This document shows positions 17,784-26,493 of a DNA stretch of 64,000 bases, in pieces (the stretch's first letter is position 1; every line of letters begins with the position of its first letter). The notes under the pieces were generated by a model that ran no database searches, had not been told where the DNA came from, and saw nothing but the letters and a program-made list of their open reading frames with translations. Source of the DNA: CAYJAZ01 sp964368455 (lineage in GTDB: Bacteria > Desulfobacterota > Desulfovibrionia > Desulfovibrionales > Desulfovibrionaceae); NCBI GenBank assembly GCA_964368455.1, contig CAYJAZ010000006.1, positions 76,444-140,443 of the forward strand, written 5' to 3'. A program made the position numbers and the translations under genes.

Positions 17784-19160
17784 TTAAAATTCAAGATTGT
17801 CTGGTGTACGTGGGAAAGCGATGACATCGCGGATATTGCTTATACCAGTCAAAAGCATGAGCATGCGTTCAAAGCCCATACCAAAGCCAGCATGCGGAGC
17901 TGTTCCAAAACGACGCAAATCAAGATACCACCAATAATCTTTAGGATTTTGCCCTAATTCGATAATGCGTTTTTCAAGTAAATCAAGTCTTTCTTCACGC
18001 TGTGAGCCGCCAATAAGTTCGCCAATACGTGGAACAAGAAGATCCATAGCTGCAACAGTTTGATTATCGTCGTTCATACGCATATAAAAAGCTTTGATAT
18101 CTTTAGGATAGTTGTAAACAGTTACAGGTGCTTTGAAATATTCTTCTGTTAAAAATCTTTCGTGTTCTGTTTGTAAATCTTGTCCTTTAACTACTTTATA
18201 TTCAAAATCTTTTTTTGAATTTAATAAAACATCTACAGCATCATAATAAGGAATTTTATGGAAGGAGGAATCGAGGATATTTTTGAGCGAATCAAAAAGT
18301 CCTTTAGAGACAAATTGATCAAATAAAGCAAGATCTTCTTCGCAATTCTCTAAACAGTATTTAATAATATATTTTGTAAGCTCTTCAGCTAAAAGCATAT
18401 CGTCGTTTAGGTCAGCAAAAGCCATTTCAGGCTCAATCATCCAAAATTCTGCTGCGTGACGTGGTGTATTAGAATTTTCAGCTCTAAAAGTTGGGCCAAA
18501 GGTGTATACTTTGCCAAGTGCCATAGCCATATTTTCTGCTTCTAATTGGCCAGAAACTGTGAGGTGAGCTTGTTTTCCGAAGAAATCTTCTTTATAGTCT
18601 GTTTTGCCATCTGCAAGAGTTGTCACCTTAAACATTTCGCCAGCACCTTCGCAATCTGCTCCAGTTAAAATTGGAGTGTGCACATAATAAAAACCTTCGT
18701 TTTTAAAATATTCATGCACAGCAAAAGCTGCAGCAGAACGTATTCTAAAGGCAGCTCCGTATTTATTTGAACGTGGACGTAAATGAGCAATAGTTCTTAG
18801 ATATTCATCAGTATGTCTTTTCTTTTGTATAGGAAAAGTTTCTGGATCAGCTAAGCCATACACCTTCATAGCCGCTGCTTTTATTTCCCATTTTTGCCCT
18901 TTACCAGGGGATTCAATAAGATCGCCCTTGATTTCAATGGCCGCACCGGTGTTGATATTCATACTTGCATCTGTAAGGCATGCATAAGCCTTTGTTCCTT
19001 CATCAAGAATACATTGAATATTTGAAAGGCAAGAGCCGTCGTTTATTTCTAAAAAGCTAAAAGATTTAGAATCTCTTCTTGTGCGTATCCAGCCATTTAC
19101 GGTAATGTTTTCTTTTGGAGAGCTAGAATTGAGCAATTCTTTAATAGAATTTTTTTGCAT
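17784..19160 (-). CDS. asnS: asparaginyl-tRNA synthetase
   Basis: A 458-residue class IIb aminoacyl-tRNA synthetase. The N-terminal OB-fold anticodon-binding domain starts with ITVNGWIRTRRDSK. Motif 2 is in the FGPTFRAENSNTPRHAAEFW region and motif 3 is GFGMGFERMLM near the C-terminus. The length matches AsnS. It charges tRNA-Asn with asparagine. An AAGGAT site precedes ATG 19160. A TATAAT box lies at 19193-19198 on the minus strand without a good -35 partner. It is followed at 68 bp by trkA on the same strand; a functional link is not expected. Confidence 0.96.
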   Translation of the reverse strand: MQKNSIKELLNSSSPKENITVNGWIRTRRDSKSFSFLEINDGSCLSNIQCILDEGTKAYACLTDASMNINTGAAIEIKGDLIESPGKGQKWEIKAAAMKVYGLADPETFPIQKKRHTDEYLRTIAHLRPRSNKYGAAFRIRSAAAFAVHEYFKNEGFYYVHTPILTGADCEGAGEMFKVTTLADGKTDYKEDFFGKQAHLTVSGQLEAENMAMALGKVYTFGPTFRAENSNTPRHAAEFWMIEPEMAFADLNDDMLLAEELTKYIIKYCLENCEEDLALFDQFVSKGLFDSLKNILDSSFHKIPYYDAVDVLLNSKKDFEYKVVKGQDLQTEHERFLTEEYFKAPVTVYNYPKDIKAFYMRMNDDNQTVAAMDLLVPRIGELIGGSQREERLDLLEKRIIELGQNPKDYWWYLDLRRFGTAPHAGFGMGFERMLMLLTGISNIRDVIAFPRTPDNLEF

Positions 19161-19266
19161 AAAATATCCTTAAATTTTCATTTTTATTTTAAATTATAGT
19201 CAGGTAAAATATTTCTTACCCATTTAAGCTAAAAAATGAGAAGAAATGGAAAAAAGCAAAGAAAAG

Positions 19267-19310
19267 AGGATTATAAATTAAACTCATAGATAAAGAGATT
19301 TTATAATCCT
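19267..19310 (-). terminator. probable terminator after the 79-residue membrane protein gene
   Basis: Perfect 11-bp inverted repeat (AGGATTATAAA at 19267-19277, TTTATAATCCT at 19300-19310) with a 22-base loop, starting six bases after the stop at 19317. On the minus strand it is followed by a pyrimidine-rich, imperfect T run, so termination may be partial. Confidence 0.6.
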
Positions 19311-19316
19311 TCAAAA

Positions 19317-19556
19317 TTATTCTTTTTCTTTTCTCAATGCCATACCTTTTTTTACACCATCACGAACAGCTTGCTCAGCTTCTTCTATGAAAGGTATTTC
19401 TGTGTAAAACAAAGCCCCACCTTCGACATTGTGCTCTTCTAAAGCAGCATTTAAGCCTTGCCAAGTCGGTGAGAGAGCAATAATTTGTGGGCCAATAAAG
19501 GCAAAAAACACATAAAGTACCAAGGAATATGTGCAAAGTTTAATCACTTTTCGCAT
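19317..19556 (-). CDS. small single-helix membrane protein, unknown
   Basis: A 79-residue protein with one hydrophobic segment (residues about 9-29, YSLVLYVFFAFIGPQIIAL) after a basic N-terminus, which could be either a membrane anchor or a signal peptide. The remainder is polar and helical, ending in a basic KKGMALRKEKE tail. It is not a family I recognise. It follows the 211-residue membrane protein gene at 38 bp on the same strand and is probably co-transcribed with it; a hairpin follows its stop codon. The frame is plausible because its codon use is ordinary and both flanks are occupied by structured signals. Confidence 0.6.
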   Translation of the reverse strand: MRKVIKLCTYSLVLYVFFAFIGPQIIALSPTWQGLNAALEEHNVEGGALFYTEIPFIEEAEQAVRDGVKKGMALRKEKE

Positions 19557-19594
19557 AGTCTGTCCTCTTTATTTTAGCTTTAGATAAGAAAAAT

Positions 19595-20230
19595 TTATTC
19601 TTCTGTACTGCCTATTTCTTCGTTATAGGCTGAGAGTTCTTCTCTAAACTGCATGGTGTATTTGATATAGAAAAGTTTGTCTAAATTTCTTTCAACTGTA
19701 GATGTTCTTGTTGCAGGTGTAGACTGAGCTTGATCTTCGTCAGAGCCTAAATCCATTGGAATTAAGAGTGACAATGCTGAAACAAGAATCAATAAAAATT
19801 TTGATTTAAGAGTGATAGTTTCTTTGTAATAATTTAAAAAATGCCAAGGAAGTAAAGGAAGTGAAACAGAAACAAATAAAAGTATAACAAGTTCTATATT
19901 TGTGTAAGGTTCTAAATATTGAAAAAGATCGATTTCGCCTTTGTAGATAGAAATAGAAGTTGAAAGAGTTTCAACTTGTTTTTTGAAAGTGTAGGCATAA
20001 AAAATGGTTACAAGATTCCAAATACCTGCAACAAAGAAAAGTAGAGTTTCAGCAAGAATGCTAAATGGATTGAAAAATAAAAGAAGAGATGAGATGGCAA
20101 AGCTTGGAAGTATTGCATAGTAGCAGGTTTCGTAAAATAAATTGATATCGCTCAAGCTATATGCTAAAATAGAAGCATTTATTAAGGAGAAAAAGAAAAC
20201 ATAAATATATGTTAACAATAATTTATACAT
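19595..20230 (-). CDS. multi-pass membrane protein, unknown
   Basis: A 211-residue protein with about five hydrophobic segments (near residues 5-25, 35-55, 57-80, 112-130 and 142-160) and a polar C-terminal tail of about 50 residues containing an acidic GSDEDQAQ segment. No recognisable motif. Being the first of a two-gene minus-strand unit with the 79-residue protein and divergent from hisD, it could form a small envelope complex, but nothing in the sequence shows a function. Confidence 0.6.
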   Translation of the reverse strand: MYKLLLTYIYVFFFSLINASILAYSLSDINLFYETCYYAILPSFAISSLLLFFNPFSILAETLLFFVAGIWNLVTIFYAYTFKKQVETLSTSISIYKGEIDLFQYLEPYTNIELVILLFVSVSLPLLPWHFLNYYKETITLKSKFLLILVSALSLLIPMDLGSDEDQAQSTPATRTSTVERNLDKLFYIKYTMQFREELSAYNEEIGSTEE

Positions 20231-20465
20231 GTTACACCTACTTTAAAAAGTAATTAACCTACTTTTTTTTCACATTTTTTTGCTCTTATTTTATACCTAA
20301 TTTTTGAAAAAGGAAGTAAAAATAAGTTAATGGAATATAATACATAAGTCTATATTCAGCAAGCTCTTTTTTTTACAAAAAAAAACTCGACATTTAGCAA
20401 AAATAAGGCTATTTTGATTAACAAATCATTATTTTAGTGTTCTATACTGTACAAGGAGCCTCTCT

Positions 20466-21770
20466 ATGCCATGTAAGGAATTGATATTAAACGATATTAA
20501 GGAAGCAGTACAAGCTTTTTCATCTTTAGCGAAAAGGGATGAATTTAATCCTGAAATTGATATTAAGGTTAAAGAAATCATAAATAATGTACGTGAAAAT
20601 GGCGATAACGCCTTGATACAATACACAAAAGAATTTGATTTTAAAAATTGTAAGGGCTATTTTAGAGTGCCTGCACACATTATTGCTGAAGCTGCAGCTT
20701 CAATTCCTGTTGATGATTACACTATCTTGCAAGAAGCGGCAAAAAATATCAAACAATTCCATGAAATGCAAAAACAAAGATCTTGGTTTCATACAAAAGA
20801 AGACGGTAGTATTTTAGGGCAAAAGATAGATGCTATTTATAGAGCGGGTATTTATGTGCCTGGTGGACAAGCTGGTAATACTCCTTTGATTTCTTCTTTG
20901 CTTATGGGGGCAATTCCTGCTTTAGTTGCTGGTGTGAGTGAAATTGTTGTAATGAGTCCGCCACGTGAAGACGGCACGTTAAATCCTTATATTTTGGCTG
21001 CTGCCTATCTTTTAGATATTAGAGAAGTGTATGCAGTTGGTGGAGCGTGGGCTATAGCGGCTCTTGCCTACGGCACACAAAGCATAAAACCTGTAGATAT
21101 TATTACTGGCCCAGGAAATGCTTATGTCACAGCGGCTAAACGCATGGTGCAAGGCCATGTTGCTATAGATATGATTGCAGGGCCTAGTGAAATTTTGATT
21201 CTTGCTGACGATAGTGCAAATGCAGATTATATAGCTGCCGACATGCTTTCACAAGCTGAGCACGACACTATGGCTTCGGCAATTTTAGTGACAACTTCAA
21301 AATCTCTTGCTTCAAAGGTTATGAAATTTTTAGCAAAAAGATTGAAAGATTTACCAAGGCAAGAAATAGCTAAAAGGGCTTTAAATGATTGGTCTGGCGT
21401 AGTTGTTTTGCCAACTATACAGCAATGCATTGACTTTGCAAACTTTATTGCACCCGAACATATGGAAATAATGACAAGCGATCCATGGCAATTACTGCCT
21501 TTTGTCAAAAATGCAGGTGCTTTATTCTTAGGACAGTATTCAGCAGAATCAACAGGCGATTATTTTGCTGGGCCAAACCATGTCTTGCCGACAATGTCTA
21601 CAGCACGTTTTTCTTCTGGTTTGAGCGTTGATACCTTTGTTAAAAAGACAAATGTTCTTGCTATTTCGGCATCATTTGTGCATAAAAATGCAGACTCTAT
21701 AGCTCGCTTTGCACGATTAGAAGCTTTAGAAGCACATGCTAGAGCTGTTGAAGTGCGTAAATTAAGATAG
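20466..21770 (+). CDS. hisD: histidinol dehydrogenase
   Basis: A 434-residue enzyme that oxidises L-histidinol to L-histidine in two NAD-dependent steps. Family blocks visible include YVPGGQAGNTPLIS (near residue 131), DIITGPGNAYVTAAKR, MIAGPSEILI and APEHMEIM, with the zinc-binding and catalytic residues in AEHD and NHVLPT segments. The length agrees with HisD. AAGGAG lies seven bases before the ATG. A -10-like TATACT precedes it without a clear -35. It is alone here: no other his gene lies in the window, so the histidine pathway is dispersed. A terminator follows at 21800. Confidence 0.96.
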   Translation: MPCKELILNDIKEAVQAFSSLAKRDEFNPEIDIKVKEIINNVRENGDNALIQYTKEFDFKNCKGYFRVPAHIIAEAAASIPVDDYTILQEAAKNIKQFHEMQKQRSWFHTKEDGSILGQKIDAIYRAGIYVPGGQAGNTPLISSLLMGAIPALVAGVSEIVVMSPPREDGTLNPYILAAAYLLDIREVYAVGGAWAIAALAYGTQSIKPVDIITGPGNAYVTAAKRMVQGHVAIDMIAGPSEILILADDSANADYIAADMLSQAEHDTMASAILVTTSKSLASKVMKFLAKRLKDLPRQEIAKRALNDWSGVVVLPTIQQCIDFANFIAPEHMEIMTSDPWQLLPFVKNAGALFLGQYSAESTGDYFAGPNHVLPTMSTARFSSGLSVDTFVKKTNVLAISASFVHKNADSIARFARLEALEAHARAVEVRKLR

Positions 21771-21799
21771 CTTGTATAATAGATTATAAGAAATTATTG

Positions 21800-21832
21800 A
21801 GAGCATTCAGGTTTTGGGTGCTCTTTGTTTTT
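21800..21832 (+). terminator. rho-independent terminator of hisD
   Basis: Stem AGAGCATTC (21800-21808) with GGGTGCTCT (21816-21824), nine pairs including two G-U, loop of seven bases, followed by a T-rich run. It starts 30 bp after the hisD stop and separates hisD from the convergent methyltransferase gene. Confidence 0.75.
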
Positions 21833-21885
21833 AATCTATTTTCGAAACACATTCTAGTACAAAAAGTGAAAACCCGTAAAATAAT

Positions 21886-22689
21886 TTATATTTCTTCAGC
21901 TGTGTAAGTAATATAATTTGGGAGACTTGTCATAACTTCTTGTGAAATATCAATTTGCAAAGCAATAAAACTAGAAAAAGGGATTTTATGTGGTAAAGCA
22001 AGCAAAGATCTCATTGCTTTTGCTTTAAACCATAAGATAGAGGGCAGCGAGAGCGAAAAATAGAGTGAATGATGATGTTTGTCTGCATGCTCACATATTT
22101 GATTTAAATAAAATGGCGAAAGAGCAGGATTTAGAATATCAAAGGCAAAAGAATTATTTTCCAGAATAAGAACAGAATTTGCACAAACTCGCACAGCTTC
22201 TTGAACAATATTTTCAAGTATGCTTTTTTGGCTGTTTATTAAATTTTTTCTTGCCTTATTTCTTGTATTGTTTTTAATGCTATTTTTATATTGATTTTTT
22301 GTGAGAGCATGCTTGAAATTTTGTATGCGTGAATGTTTAGGCAGATTCAAAGTGGAATTTGAAGCTAAGGTGTGCGTAAGCACGACATAATCAAAAGTCT
22401 TATCTTCAAAAGGAAGATAATCTGCAACACCTTGCACATATTCAATCCTCTTACCATTTCTTTTTTGACTTTCATCTAAGTCGTCTAAATTATGTGCAAA
22501 AGCAGTTACTTCAAAGCCTAAATCCCAAAAAAAACTTGGCTCTATGGAATGATTAATTCCAATATGCAAGAGCTTATGATTTCTTTTTTTCCAATTTTTC
22601 ATCAGATTAGTCAAGAAATCAAGCTTAATAGCTTGAGCATATTCATCTTTTTTATGCTTTTTATTTATGGATAAAGGCTTTGTTTGCAT
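21886..22689 (-). CDS. SAM-dependent methyltransferase-like protein
   Basis: A 267-residue protein with a class I methyltransferase core. Motif I is degenerate (LLHIGINHSIEP instead of a glycine-rich loop), then VTAFAHNLDDLDESQKR as the acidic-strand region, then YLPFEDKTFDYVVLTHTL, the typical post-motif of type 11 methyltransferases. A strongly basic, Asn/Lys-rich insert lies near residues 125-155. Substrate unknown. It follows a 97-residue gene at 6 bp and is co-directional with it, so the two are likely one unit. The weak motif I makes catalytic activity uncertain. Confidence 0.7.
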   Translation of the reverse strand: MQTKPLSINKKHKKDEYAQAIKLDFLTNLMKNWKKRNHKLLHIGINHSIEPSFFWDLGFEVTAFAHNLDDLDESQKRNGKRIEYVQGVADYLPFEDKTFDYVVLTHTLASNSTLNLPKHSRIQNFKHALTKNQYKNSIKNNTRNKARKNLINSQKSILENIVQEAVRVCANSVLILENNSFAFDILNPALSPFYLNQICEHADKHHHSLYFSLSLPSILWFKAKAMRSLLALPHKIPFSSFIALQIDISQEVMTSLPNYITYTAEEI

Positions 22690-22695
22690 AATTTC

Positions 22696-22989
22696 TTATT
22701 CTTTATTTTCTAACCACTTTGAAAGTGTAGAGATAAGCTGGCGAGCTTGTTCGTCATTTGTGAGAGCAAATTTTGCTTGCACTCTGTATTCGTCATTTCT
22801 TTTTTGGTAACGTCTGATAGCGTATTTTATAGGGCCGTAATCTTGATCTTTTTCTACCCAATCTTGGTATTTGAATAAAACAGTGACCCAAGCACCTTTT
22901 TTGCTCAATACTTCTTTATCAACTTCTTTTATAACTAAATGTCCATTGTCTTCATAATTTATGGTAATTGCTTCAACTGTATCCATCAT
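22696..22989 (-). CDS. 97-residue conserved-looking hypothetical protein
   Basis: A 97-residue soluble protein, rich in charged residues, with segments AWVTVLFKYQDWVEKDQDYGP and YAIRRYQKRNDEYR. It has no signal peptide or membrane helix. I do not recognise a family. AAGGAC precedes ATG 22989 at good distance. It is the first gene of a two-gene unit with the methyltransferase-like gene, which begins 6 bp after its stop. Confidence 0.68.
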   Translation of the reverse strand: MMDTVEAITINYEDNGHLVIKEVDKEVLSKKGAWVTVLFKYQDWVEKDQDYGPIKYAIRRYQKRNDEYRVQAKFALTNDEQARQLISTLSKWLENKE

Positions 22990-23077
22990 AAGTAAGTCCT
23001 TTTATATATGTTTTTTATTGTATAGCATAGTATTTTATAAAAGTATAGAGGCAATTAGATCTTTGTCATAATTGCTC

Positions 23078-23112
23078 AAAAAAAAGGGAAGCAGCCAAAT
23101 AGCTACTTCCCC
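23078..23112 (-). terminator. rho-independent terminator of the YeiH-type gene
   Basis: On the minus strand a GC-rich stem (arms at 23102-23112 and 23086-23095, one G-U pair, six-base loop) is followed by a run of eight T. It lies about 27 bp after the stop of the transporter gene. Confidence 0.9.
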
Positions 23113-23138
23113 TATAACAATCTATTTATAAAGTATAA

Positions 23139-24875
23139 TTAGATGCTTGCTGTGATTTCTGGGAATACGTTGTAGAACATAACCCAAGCCATGAATAATG
23201 TTAATGCAAGGTTGAAAGACTGTCCACATACATAAAGTATAACTGGCTTTCCGCCTTTGAAGTAGTGAGCAAGAGCTCTAAAGTCAGTAGCAAGACCGAT
23301 AGAAAGGAATGCTAAAGCAAAACACCAGCTTTTTACAGCTTTTGTGATTGAAAGCATACCATTGGCGATAAGAGGTGAAGTTAAGTTAACACCTTCGTAA
23401 ACAGCCATATCTGCACTCCAGATTGAACAAACAACTGAAGCTGTGAGGAAGCCAAGCACGAATTTAGGGAATCTGTGCCAAATTTCCATAATACCAACTT
23501 TTTGTCCTTCAACTGCATCAACTTTAGTTGTCCAGTAAAGAGCAATAAAGAAAGCTGTAACACCGATAAGGATGTTTTGAATCATCTTGATTGTAGCAGC
23601 AACTTGCATAGCTTTAGGGCCAATAAGAGCACCAGCAGCAGCAACCGCACCTGTTGAGTCAACAGTACCACCAATCCAAGCACCAGCTAAAACTTCAGGC
23701 ATGCCTACAGCATTAGCAAAAGCAGGAATAGCAATCATCATGATAGCTGTAAATGTGAGTGAAAGACCAATAGCAAGTGTGAGTTCTTCTTTTTTAGCAC
23801 CACAAGCAGAAGCAGCAGCGATAGCAGCAGAAGTTCCGCACACAGACATGTCAGATGAAATTGTAATGTTAAGTGTTTTAGACTCTATTTTCAATACTTT
23901 TTGACCGAAGATATAAGTAGTAACTAAAACTATAGGAGTAACAACCCATGCTACGAAGATACCAGGAACGCCAATAGCAAGTAATTTGTTGAATAATACT
24001 TCAGCACCAAGACAAACAAGACCTGTTTTGATGAAGTATTCAACTTGTACACCTTCTACCATCCATTTTGGTGTGCCAACTGTGTTAGCAACGATCATAC
24101 CAAGAATGATAGCCCAAACTTCTGTGTTTAATCCATAATGTCCCATTGTTGATTGCTTTCCAAGGATAGCAGCAACAAGAGTGAGGGCATATACACCCCA
24201 GAAACCGATAAAGAAATTTTTTACATTCCAGCCCATGAAGATAGCACCAATGCTGAATGTAATTGAGAAGATAAAACCAAGAATGATGAGATTTGGAATA
24301 AGATTATATGGTTTTGCAAGTTTACCTTTTGCTTTGGAAAGATCTGAATTATCTTTTTTCCATGCTTTAACAGCTGCTTCTGCTGCTGTATTAAGCACTG
24401 TACTTTGATAATTAGCTTCCGCTGCTACACCTTCAGCACTTCTAGCAATGCTAAAAGAAAGATCTGCCTTTGCTTGAAGCTTGTCGATGTTTTCTTTTAA
24501 AGGTGCGTTTTTGGCCATAGCTTCGTTTTCTGAAAGCATGAGGGCTGAAAGCGGGTTTGTTGTCCATTTATTAGGTGTTTTAAAGAAAGCCAAAAGCTTT
24601 TTTGGGCCAGGCTCGTTTTTAGCTTGCAAAGCTTTTTTATCAGCATTTGCTTCAATTAAGGCAATAGTTTCAAAAGGTTTTGTTTCTTCAGTGGCAATAG
24701 TCATTTCAATTGACTTTAATTGCTCAGCATAGTCCACTTTATAGCCTTCTACAAAATAGAAATAGCTAAAAAGAATGATAACAAAACCAATCCAAATTGC
24801 CCAATAGTCCTCTTTTTTCCATAAGTCAGAAATAGAGCTTTTTGCACGGTCTACTACTTTTTCACTGTTTGACAT
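23139..24875 (-). CDS. YeiH-family putative sulfate/anion exporter
   Basis: A 578-residue multi-pass membrane protein of the family often called putative sulfate exporter (YeiH, PF03601 type). Family blocks in the last two thirds include VCGTSAAIAAASACGAKKEE and WIGGTVDSTGAVAAAGAL. It has an N-terminal extension of about 190 residues before the core: one helix near 28-46, then a long Ala/Lys-rich, partly coiled polar part. That is longer than typical YeiH (about 350 residues). It stands alone with its own strong promoter and terminator. Substrate is unproven; sulfonate or sulfite export would fit a sulfur-metabolising anaerobe. Confidence 0.82.
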   Translation of the reverse strand: MSNSEKVVDRAKSSISDLWKKEDYWAIWIGFVIILFSYFYFVEGYKVDYAEQLKSIEMTIATEETKPFETIALIEANADKKALQAKNEPGPKKLLAFFKTPNKWTTNPLSALMLSENEAMAKNAPLKENIDKLQAKADLSFSIARSAEGVAAEANYQSTVLNTAAEAAVKAWKKDNSDLSKAKGKLAKPYNLIPNLIILGFIFSITFSIGAIFMGWNVKNFFIGFWGVYALTLVAAILGKQSTMGHYGLNTEVWAIILGMIVANTVGTPKWMVEGVQVEYFIKTGLVCLGAEVLFNKLLAIGVPGIFVAWVVTPIVLVTTYIFGQKVLKIESKTLNITISSDMSVCGTSAAIAAASACGAKKEELTLAIGLSLTFTAIMMIAIPAFANAVGMPEVLAGAWIGGTVDSTGAVAAAGALIGPKAMQVAATIKMIQNILIGVTAFFIALYWTTKVDAVEGQKVGIMEIWHRFPKFVLGFLTASVVCSIWSADMAVYEGVNLTSPLIANGMLSITKAVKSWCFALAFLSIGLATDFRALAHYFKGGKPVILYVCGQSFNLALTLFMAWVMFYNVFPEITASI

Positions 24876-24945
24876 AAATTCTCCTTATTGCATTTGATTA
24901 AGTATTTTTTTCACAAAAACAAAAAAAACAAATTAATCTGAACTC

Positions 24946-24974
24946 TAAATAGCAGAATATAGGAAAGATGTCAA
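24946..24974 (-). promoter_or_regulatory. sigma-70 promoter of the YeiH-type gene
   Basis: On the minus strand TTGACA (24974-24969), spacer of 17 bases, TATTTA (24951-24946). The -35 is perfect and the -10 matches 4 of 6. It leaves a leader of about 63 bases before ATG 24875, which has a good AAGGAG site. Confidence 0.72.
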
Positions 24975-25387
24975 GCTAGTTATGGTCATATTTGATTAAC
25001 TTGCTGAAATTATTGATAATGCCTTTATAAGTAAAGATTATTGTTACTAAAAGTATAATATTGAAAATATTCATTTTTTTTTATTTTTAGCAAAAAAATA
25101 AGAAAATAATCACTTTTTTAGAAAAAAGAAAAGTAATTAGAGAATATTTTCACTAATTGCTTTGAATTCTTTTTTTGAGGGTAAAAAGAGATAAATCACT
25201 CGAAATAGAAAAAAATTTACAAGGAAAAAAATATTTTTTTACATTTTTCTTTAAAAATTGTATTGCAAGTGTGGAATAAAGTGCATATTTGAAAAATAGC
25301 ATTTTGTTTTAAAAGAGAAAAAAGTAAAATTTTTTCTCTTTTATTCTTTATTTTATAGTTTTTATGAAAATTGTCATGGACTTTTAT

Positions 25388-25420
25388 ACAAAAAAACTCT
25401 TGAATTCTTTTCAAGAGTTT
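25388..25420 (-). terminator. rho-independent terminator downstream of tonB
   Basis: Perfect 10-bp stem (AAACTCTTGA at 25394-25403, TCAAGAGTTT at 25411-25420), seven-base loop, with seven T following on the minus strand. It lies 285 bp downstream of the tonB stop, so it ends either a long 3' region of that operon or a separate small transcript. Confidence 0.8.
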
Positions 25421-25519
25421 AAATTGTTTTCTAATGTGAGTTTTTCAAAATTTATGTATACTTGCTTTTTGTTAGAATTTCCTTCTAAATTAAGAGATTT
25501 TGTATTTTTGACAAGGAAG

Positions 25520-25577
25520 AGTGAATTTTTATGAAAGGAGTTTATCAAAACATAAATGACTTGAATAAAAATTCACT
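25520..25577. repeat. 13-bp inverted repeat sharing the hutX operator motif
   Basis: Arms AGTGAATTTTTAT (25520-25532) and ATAAAAATTCACT (25565-25577) are perfect inverted copies 32 bases apart. The left arm lies six bases after a TTGACA (25508-25513) on the plus strand, followed at 16 bases by TATGAA. The same arm sequence flanks the -35 of the hutX promoter at 28639-28675, suggesting a shared regulator. Confidence 0.55.
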
Positions 25578-25704
25578 TTGACGAAGCTATTTATTGATAT
25601 GTCTGATAGTAAAATATCAGTTTTTTATCAAAGTAATTCATTAAACTTCAAATAAATATCAAAAATCAAAAGAATTAATTTAGAAACACATTCTAGCCAA
25701 GAAA

Positions 25705-26493
25705 TTAGTCGTGCATAGTATAACTAATAGGGATTCGCACTTGCATAGCTGTATTTACGCCAGAAAGTTGTGCGTTTATAAGTTTAGAAGAAAGTTTTCC
25801 ACTCGCTACATCAAGTAATCTTTTTCCACTTTGTGTTGCAAGTTCTGCTTTTACAACTTTGCCCGTCTTATCTATATTAACTAGTATATAGTTTGTTCCT
25901 TCTATACCTGATCTACGAGCATTTTTAGGATAAACTTTATATTTATTTGCTATGGTCAATAATTGTGAAAGGGCTGAATCACTTGCTTGGCTAGAACCTT
26001 TGCTTGAAAAAGAGGCAGTAGATTTTGTATCGCTTGAAGTAGATTCAGTTTTAGCTGAAGAGACAATATTTTCTTCTTTTTTTATAGCTTCTTTTTTAAC
26101 AGGAGCTACTTTTTTTACTGGCTTTGTTTTTACAGGTTCAGGTTTTTTAATTTCTTTTGGTATTTCTTTAACAATAGGTTCTTCAATAATTTTCTTTACT
26201 ATTGCTTTTTCTTCGACAACTTTTTGTGGATATACAAAGTCTGAATCTTTCACAAAGAGTATTTCAAATTTTTTCTTATCGCTTTTTTCTACTTGCTTTT
26301 GAATTATAACTTCAGGAAGAATGGAAGAGACTTTTTTTAAATCAAGTATCTCCATTTGCATGGGGCTTTTGATCAATAATACTACAGCCGTAACTGAAAG
26401 TAGAGCAAGAAAAAAATGCGCTGTGTGCTTACTTTTATCTAGTGCAATTCCATCGTATAGATAATAATTATAGAGCTTCTGTACTGATAACAA
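25705..26493 (-). CDS. tonB: TonB energy-transducing protein
   Basis: A protein of about 262 residues. After a short cytoplasmic part comes one membrane helix (HFFLALLSVTAVVLLI). Next is a Pro/Lys/Glu-rich periplasmic spacer with PIVKEIPKEIKKPEP and KPVKKVAPVKK, then a C-terminal TonB-like domain with KVYPKNARRSGIEGTNYILVNI and a final MQVRIPISYTMHD. It couples the ExbBD proton-driven motor to the outer-membrane receptor. The start I favour is a TTG at 26493, because a perfect AAGGAGG lies five bases upstream; the first ATG (26565) has no such site and would overlap exbD by 98 bp instead of 26. It is the last gene of the hutX-flavodoxin-exbB-exbD-tonB unit. Confidence 0.88.
   Translation of the reverse strand: MLSVQKLYNYYLYDGIALDKSKHTAHFFLALLSVTAVVLLIKSPMQMEILDLKKVSSILPEVIIQKQVEKSDKKKFEILFVKDSDFVYPQKVVEEKAIVKKIIEEPIVKEIPKEIKKPEPVKTKPVKKVAPVKKEAIKKEENIVSSAKTESTSSDTKSTASFSSKGSSQASDSALSQLLTIANKYKVYPKNARRSGIEGTNYILVNIDKTGKVVKAELATQSGKRLLDVASGKLSSKLINAQLSGVNTAMQVRIPISYTMHD

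Larger units (their letters stand above)
24975..25704. other. long AT-rich intergenic region with a terminator and an inverted repeat
   Basis: About 730 bp between the YeiH promoter and the tonB stop contain no convincing gene. The only open frame (25217-25414, minus) starts inside a terminator stem and has no ribosome site. The region contains a strong minus-strand terminator at 25388-25420 and a 13-bp inverted repeat at 25520-25577 whose arms match the operator-like repeat upstream of hutX. Part of it is probably the 3' untranslated region of the tonB operon or a small RNA ending at that terminator. Confidence 0.6.

Noticed and set aside
25217..25414. Open frame of 65 codons on the minus strand in the gap downstream of tonB.
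   Set aside because: It begins inside a terminator stem, lacks a ribosome site and has the Lys/Phe/Ile composition expected of random AT-rich DNA.
21844..25696. A 14-base sequence (GAAACACATTCTAG) occurs at 21844-21857 and again at 25683-25696, each near the 3' end of a minus-strand gene.
   Set aside because: In an AT-rich window of this size many 14-base matches are expected by chance, and there is no extended similarity or structure around them.
25679..25720. Idea that the tonB operon ends in a hairpin immediately after tonB.
   Set aside because: Only a five-base TAGAA/TTCTA pairing is present and no T run follows; the next convincing terminator is 285 bp downstream.
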